Shown: positions 18,718-27,527, numbered from the stretch's first letter. The stretch is 64,000 nt of DNA from Burkholderiaceae bacterium (GCA_027493945.1 JAOSJU010000001.1:3096484-3160483), one strand, 5' to 3'. Notes: generated from the letters alone by a model not told the origin. Translations and numbers: made by a program.

Positions 18718-19311
18718 GTGCAAGAAGACATCCTAAGTGACTACCACGATGGACTCATCATGCTTGAGCAGCGTTTGGCCTATCGGCTCGCCCTCTTGGC
18801 GAGCCGAATGGGGGCAGCACTGATGCCTACACATGAGCGACACGGACTGTCGGTAGGGGTTTGGCGCGTAATGGGCGTAATCGGTCGGTATGAACCGTTG
18901 TCGGCCAAAGAACTTGCGCGACGGACCTCGACGGACCCATTTCGCATCACCCGTGCACTTGCCGCGCTCTCGGAGAGGAAGTTGGTGAGCCGCCGGGCGG
19001 ATCCAAAGGATCGACGTCGTGCGCGTCTGTGCCTAACGCGCAGCGGACGCCGCGTTCACGACGAGATCGTAGCCGAGATCAGTCAGATCGAATCCCGGGT
19101 GCTTGGGGCACTGAGCCCACGCGAAAAGACGATGCTATATCTGTTGCTCGACAAACTCGACAACAGCATTGTCTCGCAACTTCCAGGCGAACACTGGGTT
19201 CCACAGTCTGCAGGAGCGATCGATCCGCCAAGCGGCAAGCGCACTAAGGAAGGTCTGCATGACTCGAACGAACTCACTCGTAGCGATGCGTTGATTCAGA
19301 CATCGAACTGA
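18718..19311 (+). CDS. MarR-family transcriptional regulator
   Basis: About 197 residues with a winged helix-turn-helix: LSVGVWRVMGVIGRYEPLSA, then KELARRTSTDPFRITRALAA and the wing RRADPKDRRRARLCLT. The GTG at 18718 is chosen because GGAGG (18705-18709) lies 8 bases before it; the frame opens at 18691 with an ATG that has no ribosome site. MarR proteins usually repress neighbouring catabolic or efflux genes and are released by aromatic ligands. It is separated from the catabolic operon by insertion sequences but is the only intact regulator near it, so it may control it. The C-terminal 35 residues are longer than usual. Confidence 0.85.
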   Translation: MQEDILSDYHDGLIMLEQRLAYRLALLASRMGAALMPTHERHGLSVGVWRVMGVIGRYEPLSAKELARRTSTDPFRITRALAALSERKLVSRRADPKDRRRARLCLTRSGRRVHDEIVAEISQIESRVLGALSPREKTMLYLLLDKLDNSIVSQLPGEHWVPQSAGAIDPPSGKRTKEGLHDSNELTRSDALIQTSN

Positions 19312-19480
19312 AGCAAGTGCAGCGATTCAGCTAGTCGATCTCGGACTGAATTTATCGGTCAAACGAACGCGAAAGCGCGAGTGACCTGCCCGACTTCTTC
19401 GGTCAGCTAGTTTCTGGAAAGATGGCTCTTCATCGCAAGGGAAGAGCCGATGAGAAAGAGCCGCTTCACTGAAGATGGCA

Positions 19481-19495
19481 TGGACGCCTCCCGAG
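19481..19495 (+). repeat. Left subterminal inverted repeat of the IS110 element
   Basis: TGGACGCCTCCCGAG; the partner at 20802-20816 reads TGGACGCCCCCCAAG on the opposite strand. Confidence 0.65.
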
Positions 19496-19541
19496 TTCTT
19501 CTCGGGGATGATGTGGAGGCAACCCATCGGAGGTAACTGCC

Positions 19542-20561
19542 ATGCTCGCCGTGATCGGACTGGACATCGCCAAGCGCATCTTCCAACTGCACTCCGTCGA
19601 TCCCGAGACAGGGGAGATCACGCGCCTGAAGTTGACGCGATCGGAGATGATGCCCTTCTTCGCCAACCGTCAAGCCAGTGTCGTGGCGATGGAGGCATGT
19701 GGTAGTTCGCACCACTGGGCACGGCAGCTTCGACAGCTGGGCCATGAGGTTCGTCTCATTGCGACCAAATTCGTGGCGCCGTTCGTGAAGGGCAACAAGA
19801 GCGACGCTGCGGATGCGCGAGCAATCTGGGAGGCTGCGCAGCGCCCGGAAATGCGCTTTGTGCCAGTGAAGAGCGAGGGCCAGCAAGCGATCCTGGCGCT
19901 GCACAGTATGCGCGACGGGTTGATTAAGGCCCGCACGGCCCAGTTGCATCAGCTGCGAGCCGTCTTCTACGAACTTGGCATTGACCTTCCCGAGGGACGC
20001 CATTGGTGCGTAAAGCAATTGCCTGTTGCCTTCGAGCGCCCGGAGGGGAAGATCCCGGCGATGGTGATCGAAGCACTCCGCAGTCAGTTTGAATTGATTC
20101 AACTGCTCACTGCGCGAGCCGACGACATCGAGCGCAAACTCGACGTCTACAGGCGATCAGATGAGCGCTGTGAGCGACTGCTTGCTGTGCCCGGTGTCGG
20201 ATTGCTGACAAGCACCGCCATTGTTGCCGCGGTCGGTGATGCACGCGAATTCCGCTCAGGTCGAGAGTTCGCCGCCTGGCTGGGCGTTGTGCCGCGTCAC
20301 AGCGGGACCGGCGGGCGGGTGCGCTTGCTGAACATCAGCAAACGAGGAAACTCATACTTGAGGGCAATGCTGATCCACTGCGCGCGCGCAGTCATGGCTC
20401 GGCAGAAGGAGCACTCGGCCTGGCTCGAGCGGTTGATGCGAGAACGGCCTTGGAATGTGGCCGTCGTCGCACTGGCCAACAAGCTGGCTCGCACGATCTG
20501 GGCGATGCTCGCGCACGAACGAACGTACCTTCACAATGGCCGACCGGTCGTGACTGCATAA
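19542..20561 (+). CDS. IS110-family transposase
   Basis: A 339-residue DEDD transposase. The RuvC-like N-terminal domain shows GLDIAKRIFQLH, VAMEACGSSHHWAR and KSDAADARAI, carrying the four acidic residues. The C-terminal transposase_20 domain contains LLAVPGVGLLTSTAIVAAVG and AWLGVVPRHSGTGGRVRLLN with the conserved serine. The frame is intact and preceded by GGAGG at 19534, so the enzyme may still be functional. Related enzymes in this family use an RNA guide from the element's noncoding end; the 260-base 3' tail here would be the place to look. Confidence 0.92.
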   Translation: MLAVIGLDIAKRIFQLHSVDPETGEITRLKLTRSEMMPFFANRQASVVAMEACGSSHHWARQLRQLGHEVRLIATKFVAPFVKGNKSDAADARAIWEAAQRPEMRFVPVKSEGQQAILALHSMRDGLIKARTAQLHQLRAVFYELGIDLPEGRHWCVKQLPVAFERPEGKIPAMVIEALRSQFELIQLLTARADDIERKLDVYRRSDERCERLLAVPGVGLLTSTAIVAAVGDAREFRSGREFAAWLGVVPRHSGTGGRVRLLNISKRGNSYLRAMLIHCARAVMARQKEHSAWLERLMRERPWNVAVVALANKLARTIWAMLAHERTYLHNGRPVVTA

Positions 20562-20801
20562 CTGGAAAACAGCGCCCAGACAGCTAAGAGTTTAGGCAGC
20601 GCGATCAAGGTGTGATGGCTGAATAGGTTGGACCGGGAGAGGCGAAGCCTGAATTTGCTCGGGAGCGAAAAGCTCGTACCGAAGAAGAGGCCCCTCTCAG
20701 CGAATTCCATCAGGGCCAGCAGGCAGCGCCTGCAGCAACAGGCCGGATATAAGACTGCAGCTCGACCGATGCGGCTAACCACACATGCAAAGCGCTTGCG
20801 T

Positions 20802-20816
20802 CTTGGGGGGCGTCCA
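20802..20816 (-). repeat. Right subterminal inverted repeat of the IS110 element
   Basis: Matches 19481-19495 at 13 of 15 positions in inverted orientation. Confidence 0.65.
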
Positions 20817-21133
20817 TATAAGAGCAGATGGTTGCGATCCTGCGGGAGGCCGAGAAGACTTCGGTGGCCGCCGCGGCCAAGAAGAACAAGGTCAGCGAGC
20901 AGACGATCTACGCCCGGCGCCAACACTTCAACGGGATGGAGCCGAGTGACGTGAAGCGTCTGAAGGCGCTGGAGACGGAGAACGCGAAGCTCAAGCGGTT
21001 GCTGGCCGAGCGCGATCTCGAGATCGACCTGATGCGCGAGGTCAATCGGCGAAAGTGGTAGCGTAAGCTCCCCTGACCGGTAGACATTCGCAAGTGGACT
21101 TTTCTGGCAGGATTTGCTGTCGGGGGAAGTCCG

Positions 21134-21400
21134 ATGAAGAAGACGAAGTTCAGCGAATCGCAGATCGTGGCGATTCTTCAGGAAGGCGACGCGGGGCTGC
21201 CGGTCGCGCAGATCCTGAGGAAGTACGGGATCAGCCAAGCCACGTACTACAACTGGAAGTCGAAGTACGGCGGGGCGTCGGTGCCCGAGCTCAGGCGCCT
21301 GAAGGAGCTCGAGCTCGAGAACGCCAAGCTCAAGCGGATGTACGCCGACCTGGCCCTGGAGAACGCAGCGATCAAGGACGTTCTGGGTCGAAAGCTCTGA
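21134..21400 (+). CDS. IS3-family transposase orfA
   Basis: 88 residues: MKKTKFSESQIVAILQEGDA followed by a helix-turn-helix (VAQILRKYGISQATYYNWKS) and a leucine-zipper-like segment, ELELENAKLKRMYADLALEN. It is the DNA-binding first product of an IS407-type element. The stop overlaps the orfB frame, and the AAAG before it is a candidate for -1 frameshifting. Confidence 0.9.
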   Translation: MKKTKFSESQIVAILQEGDAGLPVAQILRKYGISQATYYNWKSKYGGASVPELRRLKELELENAKLKRMYADLALENAAIKDVLGRKL

Positions 21401-22239
21401 CGCCGTCCGCCAAGCGCGAAGCGATCCGGATCATGACCGAGGAGCACAGGGTCTCGGTGAAGCGCGCTTGCCAGGCAGCCCGGCTCTCGCGGGCGGCGTA
21501 CTACAGGCCGGAGACAGACCGAGGGGCCCGCGATCGGGAGGTGATCGAGGCGTTGAACGAGATCGTCTCGAAGGAGCTGCGCTGGGGGTTCTGGAAGTGC
21601 TTCGATCGGCTGCGCCAGATGGGCAAGCCGTGGAACCACAAGCGGGTGCACAGGGTGTACTGCCAGATGAAGCTGAACCAGAAGCGGCGCACCAAGCGGC
21701 GGCTGCCGACGCGGCCGCGACAACCGTTGATGGCGACCCAGGTGATCAACGCGGTGTGGGCGCTCGACTTCATGCACGACACGCTCTACAGCGGGCGCAC
21801 GTTCCGGACTCTGAACGTGATCGACGAAGCCGACCGCGGCTGCCCGGGGATCGACCTGTCGACGAGCATCCCGGCGGCACGAGTGATTCGCTTCGTGGAG
21901 CAGTTGATCGAGATCCACGGCAAGCCGGCGGCGATTCGCTGCGACAACGGTCCGGAACTGACCAGCTACGACTTCACCGAGTGGTGCAAGGCCAAGGACA
22001 TCGAACTGCGCTTCATCCAGCCGGGCAAGCCGGACCAGAACGCGTACATCGAGCGGTTCAACCGCACCTACCGCGAGGAGGTGCTCAACGCCTACCTGTT
22101 CGACTCGATCAGCGAGGTGCGGGAGATCACCGACGACTGGCTGGGCCGATACAACGAAATCAGACCGCACGACGCGCTGGGAAGCCTGCCGCCAGCGCGC
22201 TACCGCGAGCGTCTGCTCGCGGCGGAAATTCCACTCTAG
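21397..22239 (+). CDS. IS3-family transposase orfB (integrase core)
   Basis: The catalytic half of the transposase. Recognisable parts are KRACQAARLSRAAYYRPETD, GFWKCFDRLRQMGKPWNHKR, and the DDE integrase core with WALDFMHDTL, IRCDNGPELT and QNAYIERFNRTYREEVL, then GRYNEIRPHDALGSLPPARY. It is normally made as an orfAB fusion by frameshifting, so the exact start is uncertain; the earliest sensible codon is CTG 21397. In many IS3 enzymes IDEF/IDEA is followed by a few conserved residues that here read DRGCPGIDL, a small deviation. Confidence 0.9.
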   Translation: MTPSAKREAIRIMTEEHRVSVKRACQAARLSRAAYYRPETDRGARDREVIEALNEIVSKELRWGFWKCFDRLRQMGKPWNHKRVHRVYCQMKLNQKRRTKRRLPTRPRQPLMATQVINAVWALDFMHDTLYSGRTFRTLNVIDEADRGCPGIDLSTSIPAARVIRFVEQLIEIHGKPAAIRCDNGPELTSYDFTEWCKAKDIELRFIQPGKPDQNAYIERFNRTYREEVLNAYLFDSISEVREITDDWLGRYNEIRPHDALGSLPPARYRERLLAAEIPL

Positions 22240-22268
22240 AACTGTCTACTTGACGGGGGAGCTTACGC

Positions 22269-23142
22269 GACCAAGCCACGTAGTGGCGGCGATCGTCCGC
22301 CGGCAGGTAAATGCCGTCGGTCTTGTGGTTCGTTGTGATGACGACGCCCATCACGTTCATCACGTAGTGCTCGCGTAGGTGCTTTTCGTCCACGCGGATC
22401 ACGTCGGGCGGCGCGGCGATGTACGCCTTGCTGTGGTCGTAGAACGCAAACCGATCCAAGTCTCCGAGGTCGCGCGCCTCGGATACCCTCACGATGACGG
22501 CCTTCGCCCATCCGTTGAACCGGCCCATCATCTGGCCTGGACTGATCTCGTGGGTATTCCACTCGCCGACAGCCGCTTTGACCGGCTCGAGCAGCGTGTC
22601 TTTGCCGATGCCTTGCTGCCCGCCGAAGACGAGTGCGTGGTTCACCTTGACGCCCGGCTGCTGTACCCGCTGCGCAAGCCACAGGACGATGTGCTCCCAG
22701 TCGTCGGGGTAGATGAGGCGCAGGTGATCGAGCCGGGGAGCACGTCCGACGGGTCGCCGTGCAGCGGCATCGGTGGCCGGTAGAGGTTGAACACTCGCGC
22801 GCCCGGCTCCGGTATCCATCCACCCGCGTCGATGTGCTTGTTCTCGATCACCTCGGCCTCGCCCGGCGCCCACGTCATCTGGTGCAAGGGACGCATCTTG
22901 GCGAGCCAGGCGGCTGGCGCCATGCGTTTGGCCGGTTTCATCGGGTCGGCAGGCCAGTCGGCCACGGCGGCGTTCACCGAGGCGCCGGGCCACAGCTCGC
23001 GCGTGGGCGCATACAGGTACTGCCCCCGCGGCAGGTAGCAGTAGAAGTCCTCCAGCCGGCGTGCGGTCGCGTCTCGCGTCGCGTCCGTTTCACTCACCAT
23101 CTCGGCGGCCTGGCGAAGCAGATCAGCATCGACATGCGTCAT
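22269..23142 (-). pseudogene. D5-like primase/helicase, 3' end removed by an IS element and frameshifted
   Basis: The start MTHVDADLLRQAAEMVSETD overlaps the upstream gene's stop (ATGA). A Walker A motif is visible in VFGGQQGIGKDTLLEPV and Walker-B/sensor-like segments in VIVRVSEARDLGD and MGVVITTNHKTDGIYLPADD, typical of DUF5906/D5 helicases of phages and integrative elements. A C/G4 run (22735-22738) breaks the frame; one extra base gives ...DVLPRLDHLRLIYPDDWE. The reading frame then runs into the IS3 end at 22268, so the C-terminus is missing. The gene is probably non-functional. Confidence 0.75.
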
Positions 23143-24029
23143 GCCTTCGCCCCCATCGTCGTGACGTGATCGAGGAACCGGAACAGGTGCCCGATCCCGC
23201 GGCCCTCGCAATGGCCGTGAAAGCACTTGAAGGCGCCCACCATGTTGTTCTCGGGCGCCGGCTCGCGATACGCGCTGCCGGTCGTGACGCCCCCCGAGTG
23301 TTCATGCGACCAGGGACAGGTGATCGCGTGCCAGCCGTCGCCCAGCGGCGTCTGGTACATGCCGAGGCCGTGCAGCCGGCCGAGTACGTCGGGCAGCGGC
23401 GCGTCGCGCGGCACTCGCGTCGTCCGGGCCGGCGGTGGCGCCAGATCCAGCCCGTAGGCCTCGGCGATCTCGTCGGCCTTGTACGTCAAGTGCTCGCGCA
23501 CCTCGACGACGCGATGCAGCCACGGCCCCAACTCGCGCGGCTTGTTGTTCGTACCCTCGGGGAGCCGCCCGTAACGGGTCACGCCCTTCATGCCGGGGTC
23601 GCGCCCATCGGTGGCCAGCCCGGCCGCGACCATCCGCTCGACCAGTCGCTCGGCGAGGTCGCGATCGGCGATCGGCGGGTCGAGTTTTAGCCAGCCCTGG
23701 CAGTTGCCCGGACTCGTCTCGACCATGACCGTGAACGGCAGCGCGATCGAGCGCTCGGGAACCTTCGTGCCGATGTCGTCGAACATGACCATGTGCATGG
23801 CGGAGAAGTTGACCTTGCGACGCCGATAGCGGCCCCCAGAGGCGAGGAACGACGAGACAGCTACGTAGGTGTTGCCGACGCTCGGAACACCGCCGAGACG
23901 CCGCACTGGCCAGCCTGCCCAAGCGCCCCGCTCGACCTCGGCCGGCGGACTGCTGAACGCCGTCACCCAAGGCAGCGCGCCTTCGGGCAGCTTGGCGAAC
24001 ATCAGACGGATGAACTCAGCGTTCGTCAC
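23139..24029 (-). CDS. RepB/primase-like replication protein of a mobile element
   Basis: A 296-residue protein starting MTNAEFIRLMFAKLPEGALP. The region HMVMFDDIGTK through MVETSPGNCQGWLKLD and PGMKGVTRYGRLPEGTNNK resembles the RepB-like DNA-primase fold seen in plasmid and phage replication proteins. The C-terminal part has Cys/His pairs (TCPWSHEHSGG, KCFHGHCEGRG) suggesting a zinc site like that of CHC2-type primases. It lies upstream of the D5-like helicase with a 4-base overlap, the usual order in integrative elements. Confidence 0.65.
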   Translation of the reverse strand: MTNAEFIRLMFAKLPEGALPWVTAFSSPPAEVERGAWAGWPVRRLGGVPSVGNTYVAVSSFLASGGRYRRRKVNFSAMHMVMFDDIGTKVPERSIALPFTVMVETSPGNCQGWLKLDPPIADRDLAERLVERMVAAGLATDGRDPGMKGVTRYGRLPEGTNNKPRELGPWLHRVVEVREHLTYKADEIAEAYGLDLAPPPARTTRVPRDAPLPDVLGRLHGLGMYQTPLGDGWHAITCPWSHEHSGGVTTGSAYREPAPENNMVGAFKCFHGHCEGRGIGHLFRFLDHVTTMGAKA

Positions 24030-24315
24030 CGCACGCCCCCGCCTCGCATCCAGCGGTTGATTCAGCTCGGCCAGCGCGCAGGGCGATCTGCGATGCGACC
24101 CCGAGAACGCGACGAAGCTCGGCCACTGGCCACGCGAGCCTGCCGTTGATCCGAAGGGGGCGCAGCGCCCCGTTCTCCAGGCACGCCCAGACGCGCAAGG
24201 TCTGCGGCTGGCGGTTCAGATGGTAGGCCGCGCAGTCGGTCGGAACGACCGCGCGGGTCTCCAACTCGAGCGGCGGGAAGCGCTTATCCACTTCCGCCTT
24301 GTGTTCACCGTTCAT
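24016..24315 (-). CDS. Small helix-turn-helix protein of the integrated element
   Basis: 99 residues. The middle part, TDCAAYHLNRQPQTLRVWAC, followed by RPLRINGRLAWPVAELRRVL, looks like an excisionase/AlpA-type winged HTH that reads a short DNA site. It overlaps the next gene by 14 bases, so the two are probably co-transcribed. Function as excisionase or as operon regulator is inferred from size and position only. Confidence 0.5.
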   Translation of the reverse strand: MNGEHKAEVDKRFPPLELETRAVVPTDCAAYHLNRQPQTLRVWACLENGALRPLRINGRLAWPVAELRRVLGVASQIALRAGRAESTAGCEAGACGDER

Positions 24316-24422
24316 GTGACCATCGCCGAAGAATCGTCAACGGCACCATCTCACGGTGAATGCCCTCGAAAGTCGAGGAAAGGTCGGGGTCTCAAATCAT
24401 GAGATTAATGACCTTGATCGGA

Positions 24423-25058
24423 TCAGAACGGCAGAACCTGACGGGCGACCGCGTCAACGATTTCGCGATCGAGTCCAAGGTCAATGGCGCACTGGTCGAC
24501 CGCATCCAGCCACACCCCGACGAAAGGGTCCGTGTGCCGTGATTGCCTACCACCCTCCGATGAGGTACGCGCTTGCTTCACGGCGTGCTTGATCTGTTCA
24601 ATCAGCCATCTCATCCGACGCTGAATCGTGGTCTGGGAACACCCGTAGGTTTCCGCGAGCGACGCTTGGATCCACTCACGCTTTTCGCCCGATGCGAGCA
24701 GCCGCGCGATCTCTTGGTTCAACTCTGCCCTCTCGGCGTCGGTCAACTTCCCTCCGGAGCCGGACGGACGGCCACTGCGTGCCCGCGTGAGGCCTAGCGC
24801 GATGAATGTCTCGGTGGAGGCGAATGCGTTGCCGGCAGGACGCCGACGGATCGCTTCTTTCAATGCTTCCGCCACGTAAATAGCAACGCGGTGGTCGATC
24901 GATTCTCGCGCGACCGCGCGACTGATGAAGTAGTCAAGCAGTCGGAGTGCGACTTCGGGGAACTCACCTGACCTCGCTTGGTCGATCATCTCGTCAGCAC
25001 AGTCATGCACCAGGCGGTTCAGCCGCTCGCGAGGCGCCTCAGTCTTATCCGTCGCCAT
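24423..25058 (-). CDS. Hypothetical protein with a C-terminal HTH, integrated element
   Basis: 211 residues, not recognised as a named family. A basic, glycine-rich linker (RARSGRPSGSGGKLTDAE) is followed by a likely helix-turn-helix, WIQASLAETYGCSQTTIQRR. The N-terminal half is helical and acidic. It lies between the integrase and the replication genes on the same strand, where cargo or regulatory genes of integrative elements usually sit. Confidence 0.5.
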   Translation of the reverse strand: MATDKTEAPRERLNRLVHDCADEMIDQARSGEFPEVALRLLDYFISRAVARESIDHRVAIYVAEALKEAIRRRPAGNAFASTETFIALGLTRARSGRPSGSGGKLTDAERAELNQEIARLLASGEKREWIQASLAETYGCSQTTIQRRMRWLIEQIKHAVKQARTSSEGGRQSRHTDPFVGVWLDAVDQCAIDLGLDREIVDAVARQVLPF

Positions 25059-25105
25059 ATGTCTTGCTGCCCCTTCCCGTCGGTATAGGCGTGGGCGTGG
25101 TTGGC

Positions 25106-26626
25106 CTACCGTGTGTCCGTGCCGCCCACCACACGCAGCGTCGCGGACCTATCCTGCGCGATCTCGCCCTGCGGCGGCTCGATCCCAGCCTCGGTCAGGA
25201 TCCAGGTCTCGATGCGGACATGCCAGAGTCGCAGCAGATCGCGTGGACGGACCCGGTAGTGCTTCTCCGCGAGCGCACTCGCCTTGTGGCCCTGGATCTG
25301 CGCGACGATGCCGACAGGTACCTCGACCCACTCGGAGAGCGTGCCGAAGCTGCGGCGCAGGCCGTGGATCGTGACATGGGGCAGGCCAGCCGCCCGCACC
25401 GCCCTGGTGTGCGCCTTGTTCGGGTCTTGGATGCGCCCGTTCGCGGCCCTGTGACTCGCAAATACCCACGGCGAAGGCTTCCGCTTCGCCTGCGCGACGA
25501 CCGGCCGTCCAGGGCGGATCTTCTTGGGCGCCGGCGGCTTTCTCGTTGCGCGCCTTCAAGTCCCGAAGGAGCGCCGCGACGTAGGGGGTCAACGGGATCG
25601 TGCGCTCGTCCTCGACCTTGTCGCCGAGCCGCATTCCCCCCAGCGGAAGTCGATATCCTCCCAGCGCAACGCCATCAGTTCTTCGCGCCGTGCGCCGGTG
25701 AGCAGCAGGCATTGGAGATAGGCCGACAAGGTCGGGGAAAGCTTGCGCACTTCCGCGAACCACGCGGCCAGTTGCTCCCGTTGCAGGGCGTCATTCTTCG
25801 CTTTCGACTTGCCGACCTTCTCCCGAGTCCGGCGCCCCTTACAGGCGTCCGCCCGCGCAATGTCCCGGTACTCGGGATGCTCGGCGCACCAGTTGATGAA
25901 GGCGCGCAGAAGCCGGAATCCGAGCGCCGCCCGCGCCGGCCGAGTCCTCGTCTCGTTGGTGACCCATTGTTCCACGGCCGCGGCGTCGATCTCCGCCAAC
26001 GGGCGGGCCAGAAGTGCTCGCAGCGGCCCGGGCTTCGTGATCTTCTCCTTCGACCGCCTGCGCTCCTTGCCACCCGCGTCCACGAAGGCCAGGTGATCGA
26101 CGTAGCTACGGCCTCGCCAATGCGGTCGGCGCTCCTTACAGTAGGCAGTCCATGCTTGGAGGCCCGACAGTTCCAGACGCAGACGTGCCGCCTTCGCGTC
26201 GGCTCGCTGCTGAGCCTGCTCGGCAATCAGCCCTGCCTTTTCCAACCGAGGATCGACGCCTTGGCCCACCATCCGCGCGAGCCGTTGCGCCTCGTCGTCC
26301 GCGGCAGGAGCCAGTGGTCGGCCATTCTTGTCCCGCGGCGCGCGAATCTGCATCGACGCCGGCCCAATGGTCATTCGGATCGTCTGCCGGCCGAGCTTCG
26401 ATTCGTAGATGAACGACTTGATGCCGGCGGCCGTGACCCGAAGCCCCAAGCCTGGCTGGTCGGTATCGCGGTAGATCGCCTGCTGCTTGCCCGGCGGACA
26501 CACCGCGCGGTCCACGCTCGCGCGCGTGAACCGAAACCGCTGCCGCTCGCCCGTCTCAGCACTCCTCGCCACGGCGCCCTCGAATCGTCTGGATGTTCGT
26601 ACAGGCTTTGTCCGTGTAGCCACCAT
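25106..26626 (-). CDS. P4-type tyrosine integrase (two frameshifts)
   Basis: About 506 residues if corrected. The N-terminal arm-binding domain includes RDTDQPGLGLRVTAAGIKSF. The catalytic domain shows the first Arg in LLLTGARREELMALRWEDID, then HGLRRSF (H-x-x-R), IQGHKASALAEKHY with the terminal Tyr. Two indels split it: a C6 run at 25636-25641 (one base missing) and a T3 run at 25539-25541 (one base extra). Correcting both gives a continuous protein without net length change. The gene reads into the element from a tRNA-Lys 3' fragment located 136 bases upstream, the expected arrangement for a tRNA-targeting integrase. Confidence 0.85.
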
Positions 26627-26761
26627 GTAGCCACCGTGACCGCATCAAGATCAACATTTCGAAATATACGCTGAATCGCGGAGAGGCGCACCAATGCTTG
26701 TTTCCCGAGGGAGCAGGGGATCAGATCAACGCTTCGGAATACCGTGGAAACTGCATTCCAT

Positions 26762-26810
26762 CGGACTTTTAATCCGTTGGTCGCTGGTTCGAATCCAGCA
26801 CGGCCTACCA
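26762..26810 (+). other. 3' fragment of a tRNA-Lys(TTT) gene: attachment site at the element's right end
   Basis: CGGACTTTTAATCCG forms the anticodon arm with anticodon TTT, followed by a variable loop, the T-arm GGTTCGAATCC and an encoded CCA end. The 5' half of a tRNA (acceptor strand, D-arm) is absent upstream, so this is not a complete gene. Integrases of this type recombine into the 3' part of tRNA genes and leave such a copy at one end. The regenerated whole gene would be at the other end of the element, which must lie left of this window. Confidence 0.75.
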
Positions 26811-26886
26811 ACATCTTCAAGGGCTTGGCGGTGACGTCAGGCCCTTCGTGTTTGTCGCCGCCGAATGCTCACCGCCGGCGACGGGT

Positions 26887-27463
26887 TCATCCCGCCGCCA
26901 GCGCCGAGAGCCACTCCCCCGCTTCGGTGAAGGGCTTCCTGCTGCGCTCGGCACGGCAGCGGACGTACGCGCCCTCGATCGACGTCAGCACGAGGCTCGC
27001 GAAAGATCGCGTACGCTTCGCGTCGCCGAGGTCGAAATGCGCGGCGATGCAGTCGACCCAGCGGGTGCACGCGCCAGCGAGCACGGGCTGCAACCGGACG
27101 ACGTCCGCATCGAGATCGAGGCTGACCGCGCCGACGGCGCAACTCCTCAGGTAGCCGGCCTCCTCGACGCGCCTGGCGAACGCGGCGAACAGGGCGCGGA
27201 CCTTTTTCCTCGGGCGCCTTGCGGCTCGAGAGCGCGGCGTCGATGAAGCCGCACACCCGTTGCGTGTAGACGGCGAGCGCCTCGGCCGCGAGCGACAGCT
27301 TGCCCTCGGGGAAGAAGTAGTAGACCGAGCCCTTGGGCGCGCCGCTCTCGCGGACGACCTCGTTGATGCCGGCGCCGGACAGGCCGGAGCCGCGCATCAG
27401 CGAGATCGCCGCCTCGATCATTCGCTCCCGGCTGTCGTTCGCGTCTGCCGCCTTGCGCGCCAT
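26887..27463 (-). CDS. TetR-family repressor (frameshifted)
   Basis: About 191 residues. The N-terminal HTH includes SRERMIEAAISLMRGSGLSG and VVRESGAPKGSVYYFF. The frame breaks at a T5 run (27203-27207): removing one base continues EEKVRALFAAFARRVEEAGY and then the C-terminal part MQPVLAGACTRWVDCIAAHF. The start at 27463 follows from the conserved N-terminus. It is divergent from a class II aldolase gene with a palindromic site between them (27480-27491), so it probably represses that gene and itself. It is the first gene to the right of the tRNA fragment and appears to be host DNA. Confidence 0.82.
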
Positions 27464-27479
27464 CGCTTGATTAATTATG

Positions 27480-27491
27480 TAGACTGGTCTA
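27480..27491. promoter_or_regulatory. Probable TetR operator
   Basis: TAGACTGGTCTA: arms TAGAC and GTCTA are exact inverted copies around TG. It lies between the divergent tetR and aldolase genes, 17 bases from the tetR start. The TAGAC-N2-GTCTA type is common for small TetR repressors. Confidence 0.65.
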
Positions 27492-27527
27492 TATATTAGC
27501 ACGTTCCGCTTCGCCGGGGAGGCCGCC

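Larger units (their letters stand above)
19475..20822 (+). mobile_element. IS110-family element (IS1111 subgroup) inserted in IS3 orfA
   Basis: About 1348 bases between the two halves of the interrupted orfA. Imperfect subterminal inverted repeats (19481-19495 and 20802-20816, 13 of 15 matching) and a single transposase gene with a long 3' noncoding tail (20562-20822) fit the IS1111 subgroup of IS110. No target duplication is needed to explain the junction, as usual for this family. Confidence 0.75.
19382..21060 (+). pseudogene. IS3-family orfA split by an IS110 element; orfB lost
   Basis: The orfA start reads MRKSRFTE at 19450-19474. The rest resumes at about 20823 as EQMVAILREAEKTSVAAAAK, then KNKVSEQTIYARRQHFNG and a leucine-zipper-like KRLKALETENAKLKRLLAE, ending ...MREVNRRKW at 21060. 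Removing 19475-20822 joins the two halves in frame (act gaa gag cag atg). The likely left end is TGACCTGCCC at 19382. No orfB follows: the next IS3 element abuts directly at 21061. Confidence 0.75.
21061..22268 (+). mobile_element. IS3-family (IS407-like) insertion sequence
   Basis: About 1.2 kb with orfA and orfB in the usual overlapping arrangement. The ends are inverted repeats: GCGTAAGCTCCCC starts both ends, and a further TAGACA is shared. The inner part between them is imperfect. Its left end abuts the IS3 orfA remnant and its right end sits inside a primase/helicase gene, whose remaining part is missing on the other side. The insertion was therefore followed by deletion, or the junction arose by recombination between IS copies. 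Confidence 0.78.

Noticed and set aside
24947-26674. 575-codon plus-strand frame over the integrase
   Set aside because: Antisense to the integrase, whose conserved residues are clear on the minus strand.
26815-26850. Hairpin AAGGGC...GCCCTT after the tRNA fragment as a terminator
   Set aside because: Only six base pairs with a 16-base loop and no T-tract; not convincing.
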